A model generated the notes under the pieces. The model was not told the origin of the DNA, searched no databases, and saw only the letters and a list, made by a program, of their open reading frames with translations. From Hungatella sp. UBA3048 (GTDB lineage Bacteria; Bacillota; Clostridia; Lachnospirales; Lachnospiraceae), in NCBI GenBank assembly GCA_002367105.1, contig DFCS01000038.1, forward strand, positions 187,877 to 216,191: a stretch of DNA of 28,315 bases, in the 5' to 3' direction. A program made the position numbers and the translations under genes. This document shows, piece after piece, positions 1 to 9,800 of this stretch. Within the stretch, counting starts at the first letter, position 1, and each line of letters starts with the position of its first letter.

Positions 1-43
1 TGCAATGGCATTTTGCATAAAATAATTATAAAGGAGTGATGGC

Positions 44-1762
44 ATGCCTAATTATCGAAGACTAATCTCATATATTTACGCCTATGAAGGCGCAGTCAAA
101 GGAAAAAACATCGGATTTGCCAAAATAGAGACGAGAGGGGTCCAGTGCAAGATTACGGTCAGTGTCAAAAGAATATATGTGGGCGGCAATGATATCGGAG
201 TATACTTATTAGCTGCTGACCAGGAAATATTCCTGGGAAATATTTTTATACGCGGTGGTTCCGGTGAATTCAGGACTGTGGTATCGGCAAGCGATATAGA
301 ACACTCCGGAATTAACATGGATCAGTGCTACGGACTGACCATCCATGATGTGAAAAATACATGGCGTTCCTATACGACCATTTGGGAAGATGCTGTTGCC
401 CATGCGGCGGAAGTCGATCTGGAGAATGCGGCCAAAGTTGTTTTGGAGAAGGAACAGGCCGATATTTCAGAAGAACAGATTAAACGGGCGGTACGTGAGA
501 TTGAGGAAGAATTTCCGCTGGAGCCTGATGCTCCCAGAGAGATTTCCCAGGCAGAGAATTTACAGGATGAAACGATGAAAGCTTCCTCCAATGACCGAAC
601 GGAAGAAGAGGATGTTCCGGTTGCCAAAAAACAGGAAATGCCGGAAGAAGAGGATCTGCAGGCAGAGAATCTGGTTGAAGATGATCAAAAGTCTGCTGAT
701 GCAGATATGGATTATGCCGTACCAGACGATGAGGAACCGGTAAATGCAGAATCAAAAGATGGTGATCAGGAATGGCTCATGTCTGATGAATCGGTTGCGG
801 AAGCAGACAGCGTACAGTACATAGAGGAATCGGAAGCAGACAGCATACAGTACACAGAGGAACCGGAAGAAGACAGCATACAGTACACGGAGAAACCGGA
901 AGAAGACCTTCAGTATGCGGTGGAATCAGAAGAAGATCTCCAGTATACGGAGGAACCGGGCATAGATCCGGCGGAAGTCGGGGAGCCGGTAGTGGCCGGA
1001 GAACCGGAATGGTCCGCATCAGTGGAATCACAGCAGCAGGAAGACCGGACCAAAGCAGAGGAGCCGAAGCCGGAACCCCAGCAGAGTGCCATGCAGACTT
1101 CGGAGCAAGTATCCGGAGATTGGCAAAATGACGGACAGGAAGACATACCAAGTGAGATGCAGGAGAAGGAAGATGAGCAAGAGGCCGCGAAAGCAGTGGA
1201 TGTCCAGGAGAGGGAAGCTGTATTCAGTGAGCCTTATCCCTTCAGCGCCCAGGATGAGATGGGTGAAACCACTTGTTACCGGGCAGATGCTGTGAAAAAA
1301 GAAAGCATGGGCAATCAGGAAGTACGGCCAAAGCTGGGAAATCCTGATGAATTAGAGCGCCTTCGCCAAAATGAGGTCCAGGAAGATAACACCCATCATT
1401 TGATTTGGGAAAAGTTGAAACGTGAACATACAAGGATTCTTGCGTTTGATTATGAGGATGGCTGTGAAATTCTGACCATCAAGCCCCAGGATATCGGTGT
1501 CCTTCCAAGGGATACCTGGGTTTATGGCAACAACAGCTTTCTTCTGCACGGATACTACAATTATCGTTACTTAATTCTGGCAAAACTATTGAACCCAAAC
1601 GGGATGCCCCGTTACCTTCTTGGAATTCCAGGGCATTATTACAGCAATGAGCGATACATGGCTTCCATGTTCGGCTTTCCTAATTTCGTTTTGTCAAAAG
1701 AGCAGCCAATGGAAGACGGCAGGTTTGGATTCTGGTATACCGATGTAAATTTAGGGGGCTAA
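44..1762 (+). CDS. Acidic protein of unknown function with conserved C-terminal domain (possibly DUF6128)
   Basis: I do not recognise a function. The 572-residue product has three parts. Residues 1-125 form a compact, tryptophan- and tyrosine-containing domain. Residues 125-450 are very acidic, rich in Glu/Gln/Ser/Pro and probably disordered; they include about five imperfect copies of an 11-13 residue unit containing the motif SIQYTEEP. The C-terminal 120 residues (from about WEKLKREHTRILAF) are again globular and aromatic, with motifs such as HGYYNYRYLILAK and GIPGHYYSNERYM. From memory this C-terminal part resembles DUF6128 of Lachnospiraceae, which I could not verify. There is no signal peptide or membrane segment, so a cytoplasmic location is likely. 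The ATG at 44 is preceded by AAGGAG at a good distance; an out-of-frame ATG at 39 is too close to it. The gene converges with the radical SAM gene downstream. Confidence 0.8.
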   Translation: MPNYRRLISYIYAYEGAVKGKNIGFAKIETRGVQCKITVSVKRIYVGGNDIGVYLLAADQEIFLGNIFIRGGSGEFRTVVSASDIEHSGINMDQCYGLTIHDVKNTWRSYTTIWEDAVAHAAEVDLENAAKVVLEKEQADISEEQIKRAVREIEEEFPLEPDAPREISQAENLQDETMKASSNDRTEEEDVPVAKKQEMPEEEDLQAENLVEDDQKSADADMDYAVPDDEEPVNAESKDGDQEWLMSDESVAEADSVQYIEESEADSIQYTEEPEEDSIQYTEKPEEDLQYAVESEEDLQYTEEPGIDPAEVGEPVVAGEPEWSASVESQQQEDRTKAEEPKPEPQQSAMQTSEQVSGDWQNDGQEDIPSEMQEKEDEQEAAKAVDVQEREAVFSEPYPFSAQDEMGETTCYRADAVKKESMGNQEVRPKLGNPDELERLRQNEVQEDNTHHLIWEKLKREHTRILAFDYEDGCEILTIKPQDIGVLPRDTWVYGNNSFLLHGYYNYRYLILAKLLNPNGMPRYLLGIPGHYYSNERYMASMFGFPNFVLSKEQPMEDGRFGFWYTDVNLGG

Positions 1763-1773
1763 TTTAAGCCCCC
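1754..1773 (+). terminator. Short GC-rich hairpin overlapping the stop codon
   Basis: Perfect 7-bp inverted repeat GGGGGCT / AGCCCCC with a 6-nt loop that contains part of the TAA stop codon. Only a weak T stretch follows, so termination strength is uncertain. It lies between two convergent genes and could serve either strand. Confidence 0.45.
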
Positions 1774-1790
1774 TTATCGGCTTGCCCTGA

Positions 1791-2486
1791 TTAATCCTCA
1801 ACGCCTCGAAGCATGGCATTGGGAATCAAGGGCTTTAAGATGTTTAAAAATTTATTCAGCTCTTCCCTGGAAAAAGGCTGGAAGCCGGGACAAAGGACCT
1901 GATCTGAGTCCACATAGTTCTGCAGATAATAATTAGGACAGCCTGCCAGCCATTCGCTGATATCTACAAAATCAAGGAGGCTATGGATCCCTTTTACCGC
2001 CGTTGTGCGGAATTCAAAAGGAATGGTTCCATGAAGGAGAAAAGCAGCGCTTTCCTCAATGTCCTTCATCCTTAGCCCCCTGATTCCCGCTGCCTTGGGA
2101 TAATTTTCCCTGCCGGCTTTTATATCCATTGCCACATAGTCCAAAAGTCCGTTTAAAGCCAGCTTTTTTAAGACCTCCGGCCGATAGCCGTTGGTATCCA
2201 TTTTAATAAGAAAGCCCAGATCCCGAATTTTTTGGATAAAGGGTTCCAAATCCTCTGCCAGGGTGGGCTCTCCCCCGGTAATGCAGACACCCTCTAAAAT
2301 TCCTTTTCGTTTCTTTAAAAAATCCAAAATCTCCTCTTCACTGAACAGGGATTCTGTCTCATTGCCGATCAGCCCGCTGTTATGGCAGAAGGGGCAGCGG
2401 AAATTGCAGCCGCCAAGAAAGATCGTGGCTGCCACGTGGCCGGGAAAATCCAGTAGCGTTGTTTTTTGAAGACCGCATAGTTTCAT
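1791..2486 (-). CDS. Radical SAM activating enzyme, anaerobic ribonucleoside-triphosphate reductase activase type (NrdG2-like)
   Basis: Predicted to reductively cleave S-adenosylmethionine with a [4Fe-4S] cluster and to install a glycyl radical on a partner enzyme, in the cytoplasm under anaerobic conditions. From the ATG at 2486 the product is 231 residues. The cluster motif CxxxCxxC is seen as C27, C31 and C34 (GGCNFRCPFCHN), and the SAM-binding GGEPTL motif at 71-76. Length and the N-terminal LQKTTLLDFPG signature fit the NrdG2 / pyruvate-formate-lyase-activase-like family. The frame stays open up to 2534, but the ATG at 2486 is preferred: AAGGAATGGTGAAGG lies just upstream and the family motif starts right after it. 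The glycyl-radical partner is not in this window, so substrate identity is inferred only from family resemblance. A 26-bp palindrome sits directly upstream. Confidence 0.85.
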   Translation of the reverse strand: MKLCGLQKTTLLDFPGHVAATIFLGGCNFRCPFCHNSGLIGNETESLFSEEEILDFLKKRKGILEGVCITGGEPTLAEDLEPFIQKIRDLGFLIKMDTNGYRPEVLKKLALNGLLDYVAMDIKAGRENYPKAAGIRGLRMKDIEESAAFLLHGTIPFEFRTTAVKGIHSLLDFVDISEWLAGCPNYYLQNYVDSDQVLCPGFQPFSREELNKFLNILKPLIPNAMLRGVED

Positions 2487-2508
2487 ACCTTCACCATTCC
2501 TTTGTTTC

Positions 2509-2534
2509 GTGATATACTTATCCCAGTATATCAC
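2509..2534. promoter_or_regulatory. Perfect 10-bp palindrome, candidate operator in a divergent promoter region
   Basis: GTGATATACT, 6-nt spacer TATCCC, then AGTATATCAC: both arms are perfect reverse complements. It starts 22 bp upstream of the radical SAM start codon and its right arm overlaps the candidate -35 of the tadA promoter. The symmetry suggests a dimeric regulator site; the regulator is unknown. It is unlike the NrdR box as I know it. Confidence 0.5.
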
Positions 2535-2558
2535 AATTAAACACTCGGAGGGTATAAT
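2530..2558 (+). promoter_or_regulatory. Candidate tadA promoter
   Basis: ATCACA (4 of 6 matches to TTGACA) at 2530-2535, a 17-bp spacer, and a perfect TATAAT at 2553-2558. It is followed by a leader of about 70 nt with an imperfect hairpin (2541-2580) and a short TGCCC/GGGCA hairpin (2588-2606) before tadA. Confidence 0.45.
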
Positions 2559-2634
2559 AATATTAAATACCCTGAGGTGTCCCTATATGCCCGGAAAGCT
2601 TGGGCAGTAATATTAATAGCAAAGAGGAACAAAT

Positions 2635-3132
2635 ATGACAACAGATGAGAAATATATGCGCACAGCAATAAAACAGGCTGAAAAGGCAGGTGCCATTGGT
2701 GAAGTCCCTATCGGCTGCATTATTGTTTATGAAGATAAGATCATTGCCCGCGGATATAACCGCCGCACCATTGATAAAAATGTTCTTTCCCACGCGGAGA
2801 TCAATGCCATCCGCAAAGCGTGCAGAAAAATAGGGGATTGGAGGCTTGAGGGCTGCACCATGTACGTGACCCTGGAACCCTGCCCCATGTGTGCCGGAGC
2901 TATTGTCCAGGCCAGGATCCCCAGAGTCGTTATCGGCTGCATGAATGCTAAGGCCGGTTGTGCAGGATCGGTGCTGGATATGCTTCATGAGGAGGGCTTT
3001 AACCATCAGGTTGAAACAGAAACAGGAGTTTTGGGGGAAGAATGCTCTCAAATGATGAAAGGCTTTTTTAGAGAGCTGCGGGAAAGGAACAAGAAAAAAC
3101 AGGAAGACAAATTTTCTATAACAGAACAGTGA
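2635..3132 (+). CDS. tadA: tRNA-specific adenosine-34 deaminase TadA
   Basis: Converts adenosine to inosine at the wobble position of tRNA-Arg(ACG), allowing decoding of CGU, CGC and CGA; cytoplasmic, zinc-dependent, homodimeric in the family. The 165-residue product shows the cytidine/deoxycytidylate deaminase signature: H53-A-E55 (zinc ligand and proton shuttle) and P82-C83-P84-M85-C86 (two cysteine zinc ligands). Length matches bacterial TadA. The start at 2635 has AGAGG upstream. A very strong terminator follows the stop. In Bacillus and many Clostridia tadA lies next to the SRP RNA gene and dnaX; here those are about 16 kb downstream, with the RHS island in between. Confidence 0.96.
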   Translation: MTTDEKYMRTAIKQAEKAGAIGEVPIGCIIVYEDKIIARGYNRRTIDKNVLSHAEINAIRKACRKIGDWRLEGCTMYVTLEPCPMCAGAIVQARIPRVVIGCMNAKAGCAGSVLDMLHEEGFNHQVETETGVLGEECSQMMKGFFRELRERNKKKQEDKFSITEQ

Positions 3133-3140
3133 TTTCATTT

Positions 3141-3184
3141 AAGTCTCTGAATTGAGTAATAAATCTCAGTTTGGAGGCTTTTTA
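3141..3184 (+). terminator. Strong intrinsic terminator after tadA
   Basis: A 16-bp stem AAGTCTCTGAATTGAG / CTCAGTTTGGAGGCTT (only G-U wobbles, no mismatch) with the 8-nt loop TAATAAAT, running into a T stretch at 3179-3183. It ends the tadA transcript before the accessory island. Confidence 0.85.
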
Positions 3185-3373
3185 ATTTCTGGATAGCTTT
3201 TTCGGGGAAAAATTGCTCCCGACCCCAGGATACTGAAGCGATGATTATTGCCTAAGTAACTGTTTATGCCATAAAAATGGCCGTTTCTGACATCATACAA
3301 CATTTAATGTTCTTTTTATTATATATTATCCTTGCAGGCTCTTCGCTGTAAAAATATGAAATAAAGGAGAAAG

Positions 3374-3706
3374 ATGAGTATGAGGGGCAAAAGAAGACGA
3401 TTTGTTAAACAATTGTTTAGCTATCTGCTTTGTGTGAGTATGGTAGCGCCGGGCATGACACCGATTGTATCATTCGGTGCGGAGTACATTAACAACAGGC
3501 CGAGGTATGTAGACTTTGCAAGCCCGGAAGCATTGACACTGGAAGAACTTGGGTTTGACCAGAATGAGACAGAAGAGGCGGTAGCGGAAGATGACGACAG
3601 TGAGACCGCTGCCACAGATCCTTCGGACGAAACCAACACGGCAGAAACGCCGGAAGTGGAAGAGGGCCATGAGGCAGAAACCAGCCCGGAAGGGACGGAT
3701 GAATAG
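3374..3706 (+). CDS. Secreted N-terminal fragment of the RHS protein, ended by an in-frame TAG
   Basis: 110 codons encoding a basic start (MSMRGKRRRFVKQ), a hydrophobic core (LFSYLLCVSMVAPGM) and a likely cleavage region near SFGAEY: a Sec signal peptide. An acidic Glu/Thr/Ser-rich linker follows. The frame stops at TAG (3704-3706) but continues open in the same frame through 56 more codons of the same acidic Thr/Ser/Glu composition into the giant RHS body. The direct similarity of ETSPEGTDE before the stop and ETSPAETDG after it shows the two sides belong to one linker. AAAGGAG precedes the ATG, rather close; a second ATG at 3380 is also possible. No terminator or riboswitch was recognised in the roughly 190-nt leader. 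Alone, this fragment would be a small secreted acidic peptide. Confidence 0.75.
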   Translation: MSMRGKRRRFVKQLFSYLLCVSMVAPGMTPIVSFGAEYINNRPRYVDFASPEALTLEELGFDQNETEEAVAEDDDSETAATDPSDETNTAETPEVEEGHEAETSPEGTDE

Positions 3707-3874
3707 GAAACCAGTCCGGCAGAAACTGATGGGAAAGCAAGCGGTACAGAGGAAACCGGCAAATCAGATTCCGGGTCGGAAGGGGCTAAAGAAGAGAGCG
3801 GCACATCCCTTCCGGAAGAGAACAAAAAAGTTGACAAACTTAAAGAGGAACAGGAAGAGACCAGAGAGCCGGAG

Positions 3875-6800
3875 TTGTACTACGACTTCGATCAGCACAT
3901 CGATGAGCCGGAGGGACAACTGGTACAGTTTAACGATTCGTACCGTACCTACCGCACCGGAGACGGCCAGTATGTGACCGTTGCAGGCGGTTATTCCGGC
4001 TTGTACCGGGATGAGAACGGAGTGGTCGGGCAGATCGATAACAGCCTGACTGAAACGGAAGAGGAATATACAGTTGGTACGCCCTCCAGTGCCCTTTTGC
4101 GCTCCAGGACCAAAACCGTGGCCGGCTATGGGAACAGCGCGGGAAGCAGCAGAGTATTGTTTCCGGAGAAAATCAACACAAGTCAGGGAGTTTCCATCGA
4201 AAGGGAGGGACACCGCATTGAACTCATCCCGTCAGGAGGAAGCTTTAAGAAGAGTGCCGTATCGGATAACACCATCCGCTACAGCGACGTATACCCAGGC
4301 GTTGACTACCAGTACAGTCTGGTGGGGAACACACTTAAGGAAGACATTATCCTGCTGGAAAAAACAGAAAGAAATCAGTTTTCTTTTTCCATAAAGACAG
4401 GGGGCCTAAAGGCGGCCCAGGAGAAGAATACCATCATCCTATACAGCGATAACAGAAGGCACCCGGAATTTGTTCTGGAGGTCCCCCTGATGATCGATGC
4501 AGATGGGAAGACCAGCGAAGACCTGGTAATGAAGCTGAGCGGAGAGGAAGGCAGTTACCGTGCCACCGTTACAGCGGATAAAAAATGGCTTCAGGATGAA
4601 GGCCGCAGCTACCCGGTCCGGATCGATCCTTCGGCTGTCAACATGGTTCCCAGCGAATTTGTGCTGGTAAACGTAGCTGACGGACAGCCCTCAAAGTTCC
4701 TGGGTAATATGGGACCAATGTATGCCGGATACAGGGAAGGCTTTGGCAATATGAGAACCTATATTGCCATTAACGGAGACTGGACTCAGATCATGGGCCA
4801 GGCAGTCTGTACCCAGGCCACATTCCGCATCGGTACACAGACCGGCAACGGAGTAGGGAAGACCCGTATTGAGCTGCGCGCACCGGGGAAAGAATGGAAT
4901 GCAACCACCCTTACCTGGAATCAGTTAAAAGAACCCCTTCCGGAATTGATTGATGTTCTGGATTCTCCCGGGCCGGATCAGACTCTGGAATATGATATAA
5001 CAGCCATGATGCAGTCATGGATGACAGGAAGCAGACTGCAAGCCGGGTTAGAGCTTCAGGCGGCTAACGAGCCTAAGTCTGAAGCCCAGGCGCCTCTCCG
5101 GATGCCTGCGGAGAGCTTTTACAACCGGGATCATGCGGCTATGGGACCGAGAATCGACATCTCCTGGGAAGGAGAGCTTTTGGGAGACTTGGCCCTATTG
5201 GATATCAACGCTCTGACAGCGCAAGTGAATCCGGCTGTTAAGGAAAGCGAATCCGGCGGCAGGACAACCATGGGAGTTCTGGCCCACGGAATCTCTCAGG
5301 CCGGATCAAAGGTAACATGGGAACTCCGGGAGATGGATCATGAAGCAGCTACAGATATAGTAACGGCAGAGGATTCCTATACATCTCCTGATTTTTCAAA
5401 GGAAACAGCATTTACTGAGGCCTTTAACAGCCAGGCAAAGACCGGAAACTGGCAGAGTCAGGCTCTGGAAAGCGGGTTAATTTTAAAAACGGATACCATC
5501 TATCAGGTAATGGCTGTGGCAGAAGGCGTGGTACTGGAAGAGGATCCGGATACCGGAGAAATGGTGCCTGGTGTAGAAACAGTCACTAGCGGGGAGAAGC
5601 TCAGCGATGAATTCCTGCTCTACGAGGTGCAGAGTCTGGATCTATTAACCCGGATCGCTGATCATTACGGGGTTGAGGAGAAAACCATCCAGAAGGACAA
5701 CCGTTTAAGCAATGGCCTGACCTTCTCCGGAGACATCCTGTTTATCCGTAATCCGAAGCAGAGTGTTCCATATACTCCAAAACCCCTGACTGATGCAGAA
5801 CAGATGATGATCGACATGCTGTTAAACGGTATGGGGAAAGACTGCGTATTCAGTCATGAACCAATTAACATGAATACCGGCGATTTCTTTATGCAGCAGA
5901 CGGACGCAGAACTTGAAGAGCTGGGCGGAATCTTTGCATTCCAGAGAAGCTATAATTCCATCGCTGTTCATTTCCTTTCCGAGTTTGGAATCGGCTGGAG
6001 CAGCCCCTTTGGCCAGAGGCTGACGGTTAGATATAACGGAGATATTTTATACCGGAAGGATGACGGCGGAGCCATTAATTTTGCAAAGCAGTCCGATGGC
6101 AGTTATCAGGCCCCCGATGGCTATGATATGGTTCTCGTATCAGCAGACTCCATTGACTTAGAAACCGCAGATATCCCCAGCGAGGACGGGGAAGAGGGAA
6201 CACCATCAGAAGCCAGTAACAAATCCTATGCCCGTAATTTCTCCTTCTTAGAAGATGGACCGGCTGGTATGACGGAAGAGGCCGAAGAAGCTGAGGAAGA
6301 TAGAGAAGAGGAAGAAGATAACAGGGTTCCGGAGGCTACGGCCTGGGAGCTTAAGAAGTCAGACGGCACAGTCCTGACCTTTGATGCCAGGGGTCTTCTG
6401 CGTTATGTCACAGACCGGAAAGGATACCGGACCGTCCTGCTCTATGACGAAAGTGATGATGTTCGCCAGATAAGAACACCCTCAGGGAAGCTCTTTGACC
6501 TGACAGCAGATGATTACCACCGCATCACCTCTGTCACCCTGCCAAACGGCGGCATAATCACCTATGGGTATGATGAAAGTCACAACCTGGTTTCCGTAAC
6601 CGATCCGGAAGGAGGCGTGCGCCGGTACGAGTATGATGACGCTCACCATATGACTGCATGGTATGATGAAAACGGAAGCCGTATCGTGGAGAACGTTTAT
6701 GATGGAGATGGACGTGTTACCAGCCAGACGGATGCATTGGGCAATATCACCAGCCTTGCATATGTAAACGGCTGCACGGTATCAACGGATAACCGGGGCA

Positions 6801-9800
6801 ATGTTACCAGATATTATATGGACAGCAGGAGGCGGATATCCAGAATTGAATACCCGGATGGAAGCAGCGAGAGCACCACATATACAGAGGATAACCGGGT
6901 TGCCGGAAGGACGGATGAACGGGGTGTAACAACCTCCTATACCTATGATAAGAACGGAAACATTCTGACAGAGACCAGAGGTGACGGAAGCCGGGCCTCT
7001 TATACTTACAATGACTTGAACCTGCCCCTGACAGCGGCAGATTATGAAGGTAATGTGACCACCTTCACGTATGATGAGGCAGGAAACCTTCTGTCCATGA
7101 CGGATGGTGAGAACAATACAGTCCATTATACCTATGATGAGTTAAACCGTATGGTATCCATAAAAGATGCCAATGGAGGAACACATGAGTTTACTTATGA
7201 GGGATCCGTAGTGGCTTCAATGACCGACGGCAAGGGGTATACCTGGACGTTTGCCTATGATGATATGAATCACGTCCTGGAAGCTTCCGATCCGCTGGGA
7301 AATACCAAGTCCTATGAGTATAACTTAAAGGGCTGGAGAACCTCTGAAACGGAGAAAGACGGCGGAACCACAAAATATGAGTTTGATGCCGTAGGAACAG
7401 TTTTATCCATCACGGATGCCATGGGTGAAGAGACTGCATTTACCTATGATAAGATGTATAACATCCTGTCCGGCAGCGATGCCCTGGGAAATACCCTGGC
7501 TTATGGATACGATGAAAACTATAACAAGATAAAGGAAAGAGATGCAAAAGGTGGGGAAACCCATTACACCTACGACAGCCGGAACCGTCTGATAAAGACT
7601 ACCGATGCTTTGGGACAGGAAATTTCCTATGAGCTGGACGGGAAGGGGAATATCTTAAGGACCACAGACCGCCGGGGGAATACAGCTGAAACTCTATACC
7701 ATAAGATCTTGAATTTACCTGTGCTCCAAAAAGATGCCCTTGGCAATGAGACATACTACAGCTATGATTATAACGGAAATCTGAAAAAGATCACGTATCC
7801 GGATGGAACATCTATTTCCTACATGTATGACCATGCCGGAAGGATGGTTTCCACCACAGCCCAGAACGGCTTGGTAACAAAGCTGTCTTATGACGGAAAT
7901 GGAAACATCATCCGTATTACCGATGATGAGTCCCGGGTGTACCAATTTAAATATGATCGCAATAACTGGATTATAAGGGCAGAAGATCCTTTGGGTGGAA
8001 TTACTCTCTACTCTTACGATGGGGCTGGAAACCAGAAGAAAGTAACCGATGCCGAGTCAAATGCCACAGGCTATGCCTATGATGCTGCAGGCCGCTTAAA
8101 AGAGGTAACAGATGCCTTAAACGGCACAGTAACCGCGGAGTATGATCTAAATGGCAACACCTTAAAAACCACAGATCAGAACGGCAACAGCACCAGTTAC
8201 CATTATGATGTCATTGGTCAGGTACTTGCAAAGGTAGATGCAGCAGGATTTATCACTGCCATGGAATATGATTCCCTGGGCAATGTGGAGAAGGTGACAG
8301 ATGCTCTAAAAGGCGAGACTTCCATGGAAATGGATGCCTTAAGCCGCACTACCAGGATGACGGATGCCATGGGCCATGAGTATAAATATACCTATGATGC
8401 AAACGGCAATGTGATCCGCGTTCTTTACCCGGATGGAGACAGTGTAGTCATGGTCTATGACGCAAATGACCGGATGATAAAGAGTATTGATGAAGCTGAT
8501 GTCATCACTTCCTATACCTATGACTCGATGGGCCGGATCACAGAAGCAAGGGATACCATCGGCAACACCATGACCTATGAGTACGATGAAAGCGGAAATT
8601 TGGTAAAACAAACCGATACCATAGGTAGAAGCGCTGTTTATGAATATGATAAATTTAACCATTTGATGTCTGTAACCGGTACGGATCTGGCTACGACACG
8701 GTACGGCTACGATGCCATGGACCGGCTCATAGAAGTGACAGATCCGGAGGGAAAACAGACATCCTATGAGTATGACAAGGTAGGTAATCTTGTTAAGACC
8801 AGGGAGCCAGGAGAGGCTGTTTATACCTATGCCTATGACGCCATCAACCGTCTGACGAAAAAGGTGAATCCATTAGGGGCTGCCACTGCCTTCCAGTATG
8901 ATGCCAAGGGAAATTTAACCTGCACAGTCGATGGGGAAGGCGCAGAAAACTCTTATGTTTACGATGCCACCAACCGTTTGACCACATTTATTGATGGAAG
9001 AGGAAACGGCACGGCTTATGAGTACGATGAGCTGTCCAGGCTTCTCTCCTATACCACAGCGGAAGGAAATAAACAGGAATACCGCTATGATGCAGACAGC
9101 AACTTAACAAAGGTGAAGGATGCCAATGGCCTGATTACAGAATACCAGTATGACGTAATGGGCAATCTTGTAAAATCTATTTCACCCAAGGGAGCAGTAA
9201 CTGCTTATACCTATGATAAGCATGATGAGGTAACCAGTATCACCGACCCCGCAGGGAACGTGACGGCCTATGAGGTGGATTTAAACCGCCAGGTACTTTC
9301 AAGAACCGAGAAGAACGGAGGAACATACAGCTACAGCTACGATGCCGTACATCGTTTGACTGGAATAAAGACCCCGCTGGGCTTATCCCGCAGCTTTACT
9401 TATGACGTGGCCGACAACATTGTGACGGATATGGATACTTTAGGCCGTACCAATGCCTATACCTATGACATCATGCACCGTATGACAAAAGCCGTGGATG
9501 CCAAGGGTGGGGAAACGTTATATGGCTATGATGTCAGAGGAAACCGGAACGCAGTCACCGATGCTCTGGGCTATACGTGGAATTACCGGTATGACAAAAT
9601 TGACCAACTGACAGCCAGTGTAGACCCGGAAGGCAAGGCAACTGAAGTGGTTTATAATTTAGTAGGTGAGATCGCTTCGGTAACAAAGCCTGGAGAGAGA
9701 ACCACCAGCTTTGCATATGATAAGAATTACAATCAGACCGCAGTCATTGACCCCAAGGGATATATTTATCAATTTACCTATGATAAGGATAACCGGCTGA

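Noticed and set aside
2563..3138. Long open frames on the - strand across tadA, and similar ones across dnaX and the RHS gene
   Set aside because: They mirror real genes on the + strand, lack start signals and give no recognisable products.
3185..3373. Riboswitch or other structured leader before the RHS gene
   Set aside because: I looked for cyclic di-GMP and other common riboswitch cores and found no convincing match; only an AT-rich leader is visible.
3875..3877. TTG as the true start of the RHS protein
   Set aside because: There is no proper ribosome binding site (the purine-rich upstream DNA is simply Glu codons), no signal peptide follows, and the same frame continues upstream to a real start and signal peptide at 3374, broken only by TAG.
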